Shown here: positions 1 to 9,420 of the stretch, piece after piece
How the letters are laid out: each line of letters starts with the position of its first letter
Numbering within the stretch: position 1 is the first letter of the stretch
DNA from: Yoonia sediminilitoris
Lineage (GTDB): Bacteria > Pseudomonadota > Alphaproteobacteria > Rhodobacterales > Rhodobacteraceae
Assembly: GCF_003058085.1 (NCBI RefSeq)
Contig: NZ_QBUD01000010.1
Span: forward strand, 62,001 to 126,000
Length of the DNA stretch: 64,000 bases
Direction: 5' to 3'
Position numbers and translations under genes: made by a program
Notes under the pieces: generated by a model
The model's input: only the letters and a program-made list of their open reading frames with translations
What the model was told of the DNA's origin: nothing
Databases searched by the model: none

Positions 1-1
1 C

Positions 2-415
2 GAACGGACAATGGCGCACGCCAACCGGGTGGAGGCTTGGGGCGAAAGCCCCGGATCATCGGCGGGCGCAGAAAGCTGGTCGTGGCTTGCCAAGGATGGC
101 GCGCCGCAGCGTGGCACGGCGGGGTCCGGCGATCCGCTTGTCCTTTTGGAACATAGCGCATTGCGCACCGCCGAAGCAGCACAACGCGCCGCCGATGCGC
201 AGCTGGCGCGGCTTTTGAACCGTCGCCTGCGCGGGTATGTGACGATCCTTGGTTATCCGCCTGTGCAACTGGGCGACGCGATCCGGCTTGAAGACATGCC
301 CGATGACGACCTCAACGCCACGTTTCAGGTGCGCGGCTTGCGCCACCGCATCGACAAGGCTGCGGGCTTTCTCACTGAAGTCAGGTTCCAATCCATCGGA
401 GGCACGGCCACATGA
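2..415 (+). CDS. Contractile injection system hub protein (gpD-like), C-terminal part
   Basis: The reading frame is open from the left edge of the window, so the gene starts upstream; the ATG at 11 is probably internal. The 137 visible residues end in a pattern (GYVTILGYPPVQLGDAI ... FQVRGLRHRID ... GFLTEVRF) typical of the last beta domain of phage late-control gene D/gp27-type hub proteins, which join the spike to the tube. The stop overlaps the start of the gpV spike gene (ATGA), which is the usual hub-spike order. An Afp/PVC-type particle often fuses hub and spike in one VgrG-like protein; here they are separate. Function is inferred from the motif and context; only the C-terminal third can be judged. 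Confidence 0.7.
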   Translation, partial: ERTMAHANRVEAWGESPGSSAGAESWSWLAKDGAPQRGTAGSGDPLVLLEHSALRTAEAAQRAADAQLARLLNRRLRGYVTILGYPPVQLGDAIRLEDMPDDDLNATFQVRGLRHRIDKAAGFLTEVRFQSIGGTAT

Positions 416-1212
416 GCGATACGATCAGCACCCTCAGGGCCGTGATCCGGCGCGAACTCGAAACGATGCGACTGACCGAAATCGGCGTCGTGACCGAGGT
501 TCAGCCACATGCAGATGCGGGCGATAGCGACAACTATAGCTGCGACGTCCGGCTAAGGAACAGCGGGCTTGAACTGGCCCGTGTGCCCGTCGCCACCGGC
601 CATATCGGCACTGTCGCGATCCCCAATGTCGGTGATCTTGTTTTGCTGGCCTTTGATCGGGGCGACGTGAACCAGCCGATCATCACGGGGCGGCTTTACA
701 ATGACGCGGACCGCCCGCCGATCAATACCAGTGACGAGGTGATCTTTCGCCTACCGCTGGACGCGGGCGAAGACGAAACCATCAAAGCCGCGATCCGCAA
801 TCATCAGTCCGCCGACCCACCGCGCGAACTGATCATCGAGATGGAGCCTAAGATCACCCTGCGCATCACCGACGGCACGGTGCGTGCCACGGTGGGGCCA
901 TCGGAATTGTTCATTGATCAGTCGGGCGCGTCAGGCGGCACGGTCACAGTCGTCACAGGCGGCACCAAGATTACCCTTGATCAAGACGGCGACGCCACGG
1001 TCGAAGCCGTAGGCGCACTGACCATGAAGGCCCAGCGCGACGTCACGATCGAAGGTCTGAACGTCAAGATCAAGGGACAGGTAAACACCGACATAGAGGC
1101 CGGCGTGAACGCCAGCCTCAAAGGGGCAATCACGTCGGTCGAGGCGTCTGGTTCGGCCACGCTGCGCGGCGGCGTGGTGGCGATTCAGGGCGTCACGAAT
1201 TTCAGCCCGTAA
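412..1212 (+). CDS. Baseplate assembly protein V-like central spike
   Basis: This 266-residue protein is likely the membrane-piercing spike under the baseplate of the injection particle. Residues about 20-105 look like the gpV/gp5 OB-fold: a short TEIGVVTEV strand, a conserved GDLVLLAF-type strand and the QPIITGRLYNDADRPP segment. After about residue 140 the sequence turns into short Thr/Val/Gly-rich repeats, with alternating hydrophobic strands ending in SATLRGGVVAIQG, as expected of a trimeric beta-helix needle. It starts four bases inside the hub gene and is followed, after a strong AGGAGG site, by the PAAR-like tip. The order hub-spike-tip-gp25-J supports the assignment. It is smaller than VgrG because the hub domain is a separate gene. 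Confidence 0.85.
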   Translation: MSDTISTLRAVIRRELETMRLTEIGVVTEVQPHADAGDSDNYSCDVRLRNSGLELARVPVATGHIGTVAIPNVGDLVLLAFDRGDVNQPIITGRLYNDADRPPINTSDEVIFRLPLDAGEDETIKAAIRNHQSADPPRELIIEMEPKITLRITDGTVRATVGPSELFIDQSGASGGTVTVVTGGTKITLDQDGDATVEAVGALTMKAQRDVTIEGLNVKIKGQVNTDIEAGVNASLKGAITSVEASGSATLRGGVVAIQGVTNFSP

Positions 1213-1224
1213 GGAGGAACGAAC

Positions 1225-1557
1225 ATGCCAGGATCTCCGGTTTCCATCGGTGCTGCGGTGATTGTGACCCCCGGCGTGGCAGGTCCGCCCGACACCGGCA
1301 CAATTGTGGGTATCTTCCCGCCCCTCATTACGGCGGGCGGCCTGCCGCTGGCGACGACCGGATCGCTGTGCACCATGATCAATTCGGTCAGCGGCTTCCC
1401 CTATCCGCTGGTGATCGGACCGACAGCCAGCAGCGGCGTGCGCATCGCAGGCAAGGCACTTGTGCGGATGTTCGATCTGATCCCCTCGCCACCTGGCATC
1501 CTTACCATCCTCGGCCCCCCCGCCGCCCCCTACGTCATCGACGGATGGCCGCCATGA
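1225..1557 (+). CDS. PAAR-like spike-tip protein
   Basis: A 110-residue Gly/Pro-rich protein with the short-strand, glycine-turn pattern of PAAR proteins (SIGAAVIVTPG ... TGSLCTMIN ... VRIAGKALVRMFDLIP), encoded between the spike and gp25 genes, where PAAR tips are found. PAAR proteins cap the spike with a sharp cone, normally held by a zinc ion bound to three His and one Cys. Here there is no histidine at all and only one cysteine (residue 50), so a standard zinc site is absent. The start follows a TAAGGAGGAACGAAC leader with ideal spacing. Assignment rests on position and general composition; it could instead be another small spike-associated protein. Confidence 0.6.
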   Translation: MPGSPVSIGAAVIVTPGVAGPPDTGTIVGIFPPLITAGGLPLATTGSLCTMINSVSGFPYPLVIGPTASSGVRIAGKALVRMFDLIPSPPGILTILGPPAAPYVIDGWPP

Positions 1558-1573
1558 GCACAGGAGAAAGCAG

Positions 1574-2044
1574 ATGAGCATTGACCATGAACGGCTTGGC
1601 AAAGACCTGATCCTGCTGCGCAACCGGCGCGAACAGGCCCAACGCGACCGCGGTCAGGATTTGCAGACCGAAACCCGCGACATAACCGGCGCGCGTGACC
1701 TTGCCACCGTGACTGGAGCAGAGAACATCGCCCAAGCGCTTTTGTTGCGGTTCCTGACTGCCGAGGGCGAACTGGCCCCGCTGGGCCACCCGCACTATGG
1801 GTCGCGCCTGCATGAATTGATCGGAGAGCCCAACACAGAGGCCAACCGCAGCCTTGCCAAGCTTTTTGCACTGCGGGCTGTCCAACGCGAACCACGCGTC
1901 GACAAGGTTCTGTCCGCGTCCGTGCGGCAGCGCACTGATGACAGAGGCGGTGTTGATATCGACCTCAAGCTCAAGATCGTCGAGGCAGATACGCCACTTA
2001 ACCTCGTCGTTCCGTTCTTCTTCAACGCGGGGGCTACACCATGA
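1574..2044 (+). CDS. gpW/gp25 family baseplate wedge protein
   Basis: 156 residues. The middle segment contains the family signature: ENIAQALLLRFLTAEGELAPLGHP, then YGSRLHELIGEPN, then a helix and QREPRVDKV. This matches gp25-like wedge proteins of contractile tails and extracellular injection systems (Afp9 type), which link the baseplate to the first sheath disc. The N-terminus (residues 1-50) is longer and more charged than in T4 gp25. A GGAGAAAG site precedes the ATG, and the stop overlaps the start of the baseplate J gene by four bases, showing translational coupling. Catalytic activity is not expected. Confidence 0.9.
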   Translation: MSIDHERLGKDLILLRNRREQAQRDRGQDLQTETRDITGARDLATVTGAENIAQALLLRFLTAEGELAPLGHPHYGSRLHELIGEPNTEANRSLAKLFALRAVQREPRVDKVLSASVRQRTDDRGGVDIDLKLKIVEADTPLNLVVPFFFNAGATP

Positions 2045-3654
2045 ATCCGGACAAAGTTCACCTGATCCAGCGCAGCTTTGGCGAAGTCGCCGACGATATT
2101 CTGACCAGCCTTGTCGGCGGCGTGGTCAATGAACCGATCATCTTCGACCTGAAATCCGATCTTTATCCGCTGGCACGGCCCGCGTCGGGCGTACGCGGCC
2201 TGACCGGGCAGAAGGCCACAGAAACCGGCGCGCCCTCCCCGATCACGAACCACGCGTTCCAGCAGGGCATCGACTTTTCCTATGATGCCGACCTTGGTGC
2301 TATTCTGTGGCTTGATGGGGGCGACCGGCCACGCGATACAAGCACCTTTTTCGTCGATTACGTTCCTGCGGATTCCAACTCGCCCATTACAGATATCAAC
2401 GTGGGCGGTGTCGCCCGCACAGTGTCAGAGGCCGTCGCACGCGAGATCGCGACGCTTTATGAGCAACTCAACCGCGCCTATCGCTATGGCTTTGTCGATA
2501 CCGCCGAAGGCAAGGCGCTGGACCTTGTCGTGTCGATCCTTGGTGTCACCCGCAAAGCCGGTGACTATGCCGCCGGTCTGGTGACTTTCTTTCGCGATCC
2601 CGGCGTGACGGGTGATGTCACGATTGCTTCGGGAACTGCGCTGACCGCAAACAACGGCGCTGTCACATTCGAAACCACGCAGCAGCGGACGCTGCAACGT
2701 GGGCAGGCCCGCATTGATGTGCCCGTCCGCGCCGCTGCCGATTTCCCGGGCGAGGATGGCCGCGTCGACGCCGGGGCCATCGACACGATGCTGCGCCCGC
2801 TCGCCGGGATAGGGCAGATCACCAATCAGGATGCGATGATCCTTGGTGCCGCCGAAGAAACCGACGCCGAATTGCGCGCCCGCGCCAAGGCCGAGCTTTA
2901 CAAGCTTGGCAATGCCACGCTGCCCGCGCTTGATGCGGCGGTACGCGACAGTTTTGCCAAACTGACGGAATATTGGGACCCCAACGGGCCAGTGGCCCGG
3001 CGCACGCCGCCCGGTGTTGTCACACTGCTGGTGGAATCAGAGCCAGAGCGCTTTGCCAGCCTGCAAGCCGCCGTCAATGATCAACGGGCAGCCGGGATCG
3101 CAGCCATCGTCGTGGCCCGCTATGTCTTTGTCACCCCACGGCTGGTGGTGAATATCCAGTCGGGATTGACCAGCGCGGGCAAACAAAAGCTGATCACCGA
3201 AATTATCGCGGCGATCACCGCTCATGTTGACCCGCTGACCACGGGCGATCCCCTCGTCGGCTCTGATCTGGTCGCCGCAATCAAGGAAGTGGCCGAGGTT
3301 GACGACGCAAAGATCGTCGATCTGCATGTCTTCCGTACCGATGCCACCCCGGTGCGCCCCGACACCGTGACCGAAGCGTTGATCGGTTTTCTCGATGCCG
3401 ATCCGCCACAAGAGGAAACCGCCCTGCGCGCTGATCTTGATGCGCTGCTTTTCGGCCTTGATGTGGGTCCGCCCACCGGCAACCGCATCGCAGATCGCAG
3501 CCTGATCGTGAACGCCGAAAATACCGGACCTGCCACCGACACCGACCTTGAAGAGGGCACATTTCAGGTTCTGGCTGAAATCGACAGCGAACCGGCATGG
3601 ATTGTCGCCGATGTCACACCCGCCGACATCGCATTGCAGGAGGCGGCAAGCTGA
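2041..3654 (+). CDS. Baseplate J/gp47 family protein
   Basis: A 537-residue protein, within the usual size of gpJ/gp47 and Afp11 baseplate wedge components. Diagnostic pieces are the SGTALTANNGAVTFETT segment (about residues 200-215), the VRAAADFPGEDGRVDAGAI segment, and ETDAELRARAKAELYKLGNATLPALDAAVRD (about 278-308), all typical of the family. Later parts (PPGVVTLLVES, VNIQSGL, HVDPLTTGDPLVGSDLVAAIKEV) form the C-terminal beta-rich arm. It overlaps gp25 upstream (ATGA) and the next gene downstream (TGATG). It should form the iris-like ring that opens on contraction. The role is known for the family and inferred here from sequence. Confidence 0.9.
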   Translation: MNPDKVHLIQRSFGEVADDILTSLVGGVVNEPIIFDLKSDLYPLARPASGVRGLTGQKATETGAPSPITNHAFQQGIDFSYDADLGAILWLDGGDRPRDTSTFFVDYVPADSNSPITDINVGGVARTVSEAVAREIATLYEQLNRAYRYGFVDTAEGKALDLVVSILGVTRKAGDYAAGLVTFFRDPGVTGDVTIASGTALTANNGAVTFETTQQRTLQRGQARIDVPVRAAADFPGEDGRVDAGAIDTMLRPLAGIGQITNQDAMILGAAEETDAELRARAKAELYKLGNATLPALDAAVRDSFAKLTEYWDPNGPVARRTPPGVVTLLVESEPERFASLQAAVNDQRAAGIAAIVVARYVFVTPRLVVNIQSGLTSAGKQKLITEIIAAITAHVDPLTTGDPLVGSDLVAAIKEVAEVDDAKIVDLHVFRTDATPVRPDTVTEALIGFLDADPPQEETALRADLDALLFGLDVGPPTGNRIADRSLIVNAENTGPATDTDLEEGTFQVLAEIDSEPAWIVADVTPADIALQEAAS

Positions 3655-6600
3655 TGGTCACGAAGTCCCAGCGCATACTTGATCTTTTGCCCGGCACGTT
3701 TGCAGCAGAACCGGCGCATTCGCCACTGGTCACGCTCGCACAAACCTATGGGAGCGAGTTGCAGGAGGCAGAGAACGCGCTGGCGGCAATCATGCGGGCG
3801 CATTGGTGTGATCAGGCCGATTTAGGCGCCAGCCAGTTCGATGATCTGCCCAAATTCGCAGCACTCTACGGGCTATCCCCACATCCTGATGATGGCATTG
3901 AAGAGTTTCGGCGGCGGCTCAAACTTTGGGTGCGGTTGATCCTTGATGGTCCGGCGACCGTGCGCGGTCTGTTGCGGGCCAGCTCGATCCTGACGGGGCT
4001 TGAGATCGACGACAGCGATGCAGCGTTTGACGCGTGGTGGCGGCGCGACACTGACAGGCTGACCACGACCCGGTTCAGCGGCCGCGATGCGGGCCCCGCG
4101 ATATTTGGCTTTGACAGGGGCGCTGCGACAGGTGCGGACGCAGCACCAGCCCGGATCACAGGTGCTGTGCGATTGCCCGATCCCCTTGATCTGGGCGCCG
4201 ACAATACACTTCGGATCGCGGTGGATGGCGGCGCTGTCATGACGGTTGATTTTTCGGCCGCTCCGGCAGTGACCCACCCCCAAGACGTCATTGCCCGGAT
4301 CAATGAAACAGTACCCGGCGAGGTCGCGACACTTGTGGCAGGGCGGTTGGTTCTTACGTCGCCCACATCTGGCAACGGCGGTCGGATTGCAGTTGCTGAC
4401 GGACCTGACGATGCAGCAGCCCGGCTTTTGGGGCTGCCGCCGCGCCGGACGATTGGCACTGATGCCCAAGGTGCGGTCTTCACTGGCACGGCGGACCTGT
4501 CTGGCGGCATTGACCTGTCGGAAAACCGGTTCGTGCGCCTGACGGTAGACGGCACCCATCTGTCCGAGATTGACTGTGCCGGGGCCACCCCAGCAGCCAC
4601 CCTGCCCGGCGAAATCGTGGATGCGATTAATGCAGGCCTTGGTTTGACGGCAGCGAGCCATGACGGCCATTTCATAACACTTGCGTCACCGACCACCGGC
4701 ATCGGATCGACCATCGCGTTCCTGTTGCCAGCCGCGCAGGACGCAACCAAAGCCATCTTCGGACCGCATCCCACCATCATCACCGGCAAGGACGCAGAAC
4801 CGGCCACCCTGGTTGGCACATCCGATCTTGCTTTGGGCGCAGACCTGAGCGCTGGTGCCACACTGCTCGTCGCCTTCGATGGCGAAGCGCCCACAGAGGT
4901 CAATTGCGCGGGGGATGATCCAACCAATACACAATTGCCTGACGTCGTGTCGGCCATCAACGCCACGCTGCGCGCCGACATTGCCCGCCACAACGGGCGC
5001 AACCTTATCCTGAACGGATTGGAAGCCGGACCTGCCGGTCTGCTGGAACTGGGCGATGCCGGGGGCGGCGATGCAGCGCTGGCGCTGCTGGGCCTGCCGC
5101 CCCGACAGGTGCATGGCACCGACGCAACCCGCGCCATTCTTCGCGGGCAGAGCGATCTGACCGACAGTGTATCGCTGGCCGCGCGGCCACTGCTACGGCT
5201 CGCCATTGATCACCGCCCCGCGCAGACTTTTGATTTATCGCAGGCCGCAGCAGAGGGCCCGTTGGACGCCACAGGAATTTCGGTTGCCCTCAATGCGATG
5301 GACAGCGCGCCACAAGCCAGCGCGGAAGACGGACATCTTGTCTTGCAAAGCCCGACGGATGGTGCTGCCGGGCGGGTCGAACTTGTTCCTGTCTCTGCCC
5401 CCGTCACCCGCCGTTTCGTCAGCCGCGTGCCGATCCTCGAGGATGCGGCCCAGCTTGTGTTCGGGACATTGACCGCGCGCGCCGCAGGCAGTGCTGCCAC
5501 TGCGGCGCGTATCACAGGAACGATCGACCTGCGCCGTGGCGTTGATCTTTCGGGCGGGCGGTTTGTCCGGTTGGCCATCGACGGCGGCACGCCTGTTGAT
5601 ATCGATTGTGCCGGGCCACGCCCCCGCACGACCACCGCAGAAGAGGTCATATCCAACCTCAACAGCGCAGTCGGAACGGAGATCGCGACCCTATCGAATG
5701 ATGGCAAGCTTCTGCTGACATCGCCCACGCAAGGCGCGCAAAGTCAGCTTTCGCTCTCGATGCCGCAGGCCGCCGATGCATTGGGCACGTTGACGGGCGC
5801 GGCACCGCAGACGATTCAGGGGCGGGCCGCACAGCAGGTCAGTTTCACAGGAACCGCTGACCTTTCGGCGGGAATCGACCTGAGCGCGGCGGCACATTTG
5901 CGCCTTGCCATCGACGCTGGCGACGCGGTCGAGATCGACTGCGCTGGTCCCGACCCCGCCGCCACGACGCTTGCGCAGATCGTCATAGCGATCAACGTGG
6001 GGGTGGGCCAGAATGTCGCCACCCACGATGGAGCGCATATCCTGCTGACCTCGCCTACCAAGGGCGCGGGCAGTTCTGTCGCGATCCTGACCCCGGCGTC
6101 TGCAGACGCGACCAAGGCGATCTTGGGCATTGCGCCGGAACGGCAATACAGTGGGGCCGAAGCCCTGGCTGCCGAACTTACCGGGTCGACGGATATTTCC
6201 GGCGGCGTCAATCTTTCGGTTGCCCGCTTCCTGCGACTTGGCGTCGGCACGACCCCACCCATCGATATCGATTGCGCGGCCGAAACAGACGACCCTGCTG
6301 CTGCCGCGCCAGAGGATATCGTCGCAGCGATCAACGCTGCAACCTCTGCCCCGGTGGCCAGTATCGAGAACGGCCATCTGGTATTGCGCGCGCCCACATC
6401 AGGCGCTTCAAGCCGTCTGGTTCTGGAGACGGTGCAATCAGGCGACGCGCAGATGGCACTTTTGGGCACAGATGCGGCAACGGCCTCTGGCGAGGCTGCA
6501 CAGCCCGCAAAACTGGTAGGGACAGTCGATTTGCGCAGTGGCGTTGATCTGAGCACGCGTTCGGTCCTGCGGCTGGCCGTAAATGACGGTTTGCCCATCG

Positions 6601-8453
6601 ATATTGATATCGCCGGAACCGCGGCCGAGGTCACTTCGCCCGAAGAGGTCACCGCCGCAATCAACGCGCAATTCCCTGCAATGGCCGCGATTGATGCCGA
6701 TGGATACCTGAGCCTGACGGCCAGGGACGGTGAAACAATCGCGCTGTTGCCGCTGCGATATTTCGAAGTGATCGACTATCCGCCCGAACCAGTCAGGCAA
6801 CTGGTGCGCGGCGTCAGCCATGGCGACGCTATCCTGGCTCATAACACCGGCGCTGCGGCGGCTCTGCTTGATGTCGGCTTCCGGTCGGCCAAAGGTGTCG
6901 GTTCGCCCGGCCTGATCAATCTGGAAACCGGATGGCAACTGCGCCTGCGCGGCGCCTTGCAACCGGGCATGACAGCACAGATCACCAGCGCTGAGCGCGT
7001 GCTGTCTGCGGTCATCGGCGGGGCCACCAGCCAAGACCTTCCGCCGCTGCGGGTTGAGGGCCTTCCATTGCTGCCGCATTTGCGTTTTCCGGCCGACACG
7101 CGCCGCACAATGGCAAAAGGCGCAGGTGAGAGGCGGCAAATCGTGATAACCGGGCCTGCTGCCCCGGACGTGATTCAATTGTCGGAATTGCGCCAGCACC
7201 CAACCGCGCCGCAGATCACGATTGCGCCCGCTGCGGCCTTGCCGGACGACGCGCCGCCGGATCTATGGATTGGTCGTCTCGAAACGGATGGCGATGGTTT
7301 TGCGCTTGTCGGGGCAGACGGGACAACCCTTGCAACCATTGATGCAGCCTTCGTGCCGCACGCGGGGCTGATAGGCGCTCTTGTTGCCTTCACGGGGCAA
7401 ATTCACGATCATGCGGAAACGCCCTTGATAATGGCAACCAGCTTCCAACAGCTTGTCGATCTGACCATTCACCTTGATGCTGATCCGCCCGTCACAGAGA
7501 CCTTTACCGCAGTAACAATCGCCGCGACCGGTCCGCTATCGATGGTTGAACAGATCAATACAGGGCCCGCACCATCCACGCTCGTTCTGGCCAAAGCGAT
7601 TGACCCGACAGCAGCGCTTGAGTTGCCGCGCGGCAAGGGCCGCCGCCTTTTTGTCGATTGCCTGTCTGCACGATATGATGCCGCCAATTTTGATCGTGAC
7701 CGCTTTGCCGGTGGTCCCTGCCTCGAACAAGGCATTTTCAACGTCAGTCGCTTTGCTGAAAGCCCCAAAGCCCAGTCAACGCCCGTGTTCGCTCCAATGA
7801 ACGGCGGCGGCGCGACCGATGTCACCCTTTCGTGGGAAAACCACGCCGCGGCGGCTGCCGAAATCAACCTGCCGCTGGACATGCCCGCGCGGTTCGGCGC
7901 GCGGTTCGACATGGATCGTTTCGCCCTGTCAGATGACGCGCCCGAAACGATCACCGGGCTGGTCACCGAGCCTGCGGGTGATCCCGATCATTTCGTGAAC
8001 AGATTGGCCGAGGGCGCTTCGGCGTCGGTGCTTGTGACCGCTCGCGCGGCAGACACTGTCCCGATTGGTTTTGCGCCGGTCTCACTGCCTTTTGCGCGCC
8101 CTGTATTCCTCAGCGGCGGGAGTGCTGCGCAACCTGCACGGCTCTACCTGTCCGATCCGGGTGTGGCGGGTTTCATCGCACTCTCGGCAAGCGTTGCGGG
8201 CAAGCACGGAAACCGGATTTCGGTGGTTGTCTGCGACAGCGGGCCGGGAAGGTTCGACCTGCTTGTCGCATTCGACGGCGCGCGGTTCGAAAATGCCCGG
8301 CAGCGTGTCATGGGCCCCGCGTTGACAGGCACGCCTGACGACCTGTCAAAACCCGGACCGCGCGGCGCAGCACACCTTAAGGCCGCAGGTGTTCGCATCG
8401 CAGTCACGCGCGACGGTACCCCACCTGAAAACCCCTACTTCAAAGGAGACTGA
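3654..8453 (+). CDS. Large gpI/Afp12-like baseplate or fibre protein with tandem repeats
   Basis: A 1599-residue protein; the ATG at 3654 overlaps the baseplate J stop (TGATG), although the frame is open further upstream. Residues 1-125 resemble phage tail protein I/Afp12: ILDLLPGTF, then DDLPKFAALYGLSP, then EFRRRLKLWVRLI and GPATVRGLLRASS. Residues about 166-1040 are eight tandem repeats of roughly 105-125 residues. The last 550 residues are mixed beta, with a motif resembling VDGTxL and an Arg/Asp-rich stretch (DRDRFAGGP, DMDRFALSD). No signal peptide or membrane segment is visible. Position after gpJ fits a baseplate periphery protein; the repeats would make it a long arm or fibre. The C-terminal function is unknown. 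Confidence 0.7.
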   Translation: MVTKSQRILDLLPGTFAAEPAHSPLVTLAQTYGSELQEAENALAAIMRAHWCDQADLGASQFDDLPKFAALYGLSPHPDDGIEEFRRRLKLWVRLILDGPATVRGLLRASSILTGLEIDDSDAAFDAWWRRDTDRLTTTRFSGRDAGPAIFGFDRGAATGADAAPARITGAVRLPDPLDLGADNTLRIAVDGGAVMTVDFSAAPAVTHPQDVIARINETVPGEVATLVAGRLVLTSPTSGNGGRIAVADGPDDAAARLLGLPPRRTIGTDAQGAVFTGTADLSGGIDLSENRFVRLTVDGTHLSEIDCAGATPAATLPGEIVDAINAGLGLTAASHDGHFITLASPTTGIGSTIAFLLPAAQDATKAIFGPHPTIITGKDAEPATLVGTSDLALGADLSAGATLLVAFDGEAPTEVNCAGDDPTNTQLPDVVSAINATLRADIARHNGRNLILNGLEAGPAGLLELGDAGGGDAALALLGLPPRQVHGTDATRAILRGQSDLTDSVSLAARPLLRLAIDHRPAQTFDLSQAAAEGPLDATGISVALNAMDSAPQASAEDGHLVLQSPTDGAAGRVELVPVSAPVTRRFVSRVPILEDAAQLVFGTLTARAAGSAATAARITGTIDLRRGVDLSGGRFVRLAIDGGTPVDIDCAGPRPRTTTAEEVISNLNSAVGTEIATLSNDGKLLLTSPTQGAQSQLSLSMPQAADALGTLTGAAPQTIQGRAAQQVSFTGTADLSAGIDLSAAAHLRLAIDAGDAVEIDCAGPDPAATTLAQIVIAINVGVGQNVATHDGAHILLTSPTKGAGSSVAILTPASADATKAILGIAPERQYSGAEALAAELTGSTDISGGVNLSVARFLRLGVGTTPPIDIDCAAETDDPAAAAPEDIVAAINAATSAPVASIENGHLVLRAPTSGASSRLVLETVQSGDAQMALLGTDAATASGEAAQPAKLVGTVDLRSGVDLSTRSVLRLAVNDGLPIDIDIAGTAAEVTSPEEVTAAINAQFPAMAAIDADGYLSLTARDGETIALLPLRYFEVIDYPPEPVRQLVRGVSHGDAILAHNTGAAAALLDVGFRSAKGVGSPGLINLETGWQLRLRGALQPGMTAQITSAERVLSAVIGGATSQDLPPLRVEGLPLLPHLRFPADTRRTMAKGAGERRQIVITGPAAPDVIQLSELRQHPTAPQITIAPAAALPDDAPPDLWIGRLETDGDGFALVGADGTTLATIDAAFVPHAGLIGALVAFTGQIHDHAETPLIMATSFQQLVDLTIHLDADPPVTETFTAVTIAATGPLSMVEQINTGPAPSTLVLAKAIDPTAALELPRGKGRRLFVDCLSARYDAANFDRDRFAGGPCLEQGIFNVSRFAESPKAQSTPVFAPMNGGGATDVTLSWENHAAAAAEINLPLDMPARFGARFDMDRFALSDDAPETITGLVTEPAGDPDHFVNRLAEGASASVLVTARAADTVPIGFAPVSLPFARPVFLSGGSAAQPARLYLSDPGVAGFIALSASVAGKHGNRISVVVCDSGPGRFDLLVAFDGARFENARQRVMGPALTGTPDDLSKPGPRGAAHLKAAGVRIAVTRDGTPPENPYFKGD
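4149..6770 (+). repeat. Eight tandem coding repeats, flagellin-IN-like
   Basis: Eight diverged units of about 320-370 bases. Each encodes a G-[TS]-x-DL-[SR]-x-G-[IV]-DLS segment, an LRLAIDGG strand, a DIDCAG turn, an [DE]-[IV]-[IV]-x-AIN helix, then a strand resembling HLVLTSPT-x-GA and a short L-x-G-[IL] end. The AIN helix plus LVLTSPTxGA strand resembles the 'flagellin hook IN' motif of flagellin and FliD; this comparison is inferred by eye. Unit 4 (near 5150-5510) is the longest and most diverged. Divergence between units indicates an old expansion. Confidence 0.75.
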
Positions 8454-8455
8454 CC

Positions 8456-9382
8456 ATGTTGGACGATCAAGAGCCATTCACGAAATTCGAGCCCGGCCAA
8501 CTCATCACCGCCGAGGCGATGAATGCGATGCAGGGCAAGATGCGCGCCGAGATCGCGTCGCAAATCACCGAAGCGCTCGCCGCTCTTGTCGAAATCGACA
8601 AGTCGAAAGACAGCGACGCGCTCGACGGGTTGACCGCCGAAGACCTACTGCAAAAATTTCTGGAGCAAGCCATGCAACAATTTCCTTCCCACACCGGTTA
8701 CCGCAAACTCTTCAAGGTGCTCGAGCTGAACGAGCGCAACATGATCGCGCACGACCTCAAGCTCTGTCCGCTGGTCGATCTTTACGAATTGATGGCCTTC
8801 CCCGTCCTGTGCGCCAATGATGACGACACAAACGTCAGACCCGTGCGGTTCTTCCTTCACCATACCAACGAAAGCCGCCAGCAATACAAGGGCAGCGTCA
8901 TCGTGGATTCCGAACTTGAGCGGGGCGATCCGCATTACCGGATGCCGCTGGCCGGGCTGCTGGATTACCTTGGCGTCGCCTATAATGATGAGACCAGCCT
9001 CGGGGATTTGGAAACCGAGCTTTGGAAGGCGATGTTCGCCCCGCCCAACGACCCGTTCGACAACAGCGACTATTGTCACTCGCCATGGTTCGAACGCTGC
9101 TGCCGCGAGGAACGGACCGTGGGCAGCCTCAAGTCCAAGGGCGATTGGAATGACCTTTGGTGCAAGTTCAAACCGATCAAGACGGTCAACCCACCCGCCG
9201 ACCGGATCAGCGATGATGGCAACACCGAATCCGTGCGGCATCCGCGCGGCGTTCAGGTTGACCATCATGACTTTGACCAGCTCAGCCTCACGCTGAAGGA
9301 AGAGATCGTCTCGCCCATCGGGACGGGAAATGATGCAGGTGAACCGCAACCGCTGCACCTGATGGTGCTACTGAAGGTCTGA
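8456..9382 (+). CDS. Unrecognised injection-system protein, tail-fibre-like N-terminus
   Basis: 308 residues, starting after a clear AAAGGAGA site two bases past the previous gene. The first 60 residues, with FEPGQLITAEAMNAMQ followed by a helical stretch, resemble the N-terminal attachment segment of some phage tail fibres. The remainder is charged and cysteine-containing (CCREE near 217-221, plus several single Cys), rich in Asp and His, and ends in a strand-rich LHLMVLLKV. I do not recognise a catalytic motif. It is in the same operon as the baseplate genes and probably encodes a structural or fibre-associated component. It has no signal peptide or membrane helix. Confidence 0.45.
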   Translation: MLDDQEPFTKFEPGQLITAEAMNAMQGKMRAEIASQITEALAALVEIDKSKDSDALDGLTAEDLLQKFLEQAMQQFPSHTGYRKLFKVLELNERNMIAHDLKLCPLVDLYELMAFPVLCANDDDTNVRPVRFFLHHTNESRQQYKGSVIVDSELERGDPHYRMPLAGLLDYLGVAYNDETSLGDLETELWKAMFAPPNDPFDNSDYCHSPWFERCCREERTVGSLKSKGDWNDLWCKFKPIKTVNPPADRISDDGNTESVRHPRGVQVDHHDFDQLSLTLKEEIVSPIGTGNDAGEPQPLHLMVLLKV

Positions 9383-9420
9383 AGCGCAGACAGCACAGGG
9401 CAGGCAAAGGATTGGCAGAC

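Noticed and set aside
3866..5206. 446-codon open frame on the minus strand inside the repeat protein gene
   Set aside because: It mirrors the high-GC repeat coding of the plus strand, has Ser/Arg/Pro-rich low-complexity translation and no ribosome site.
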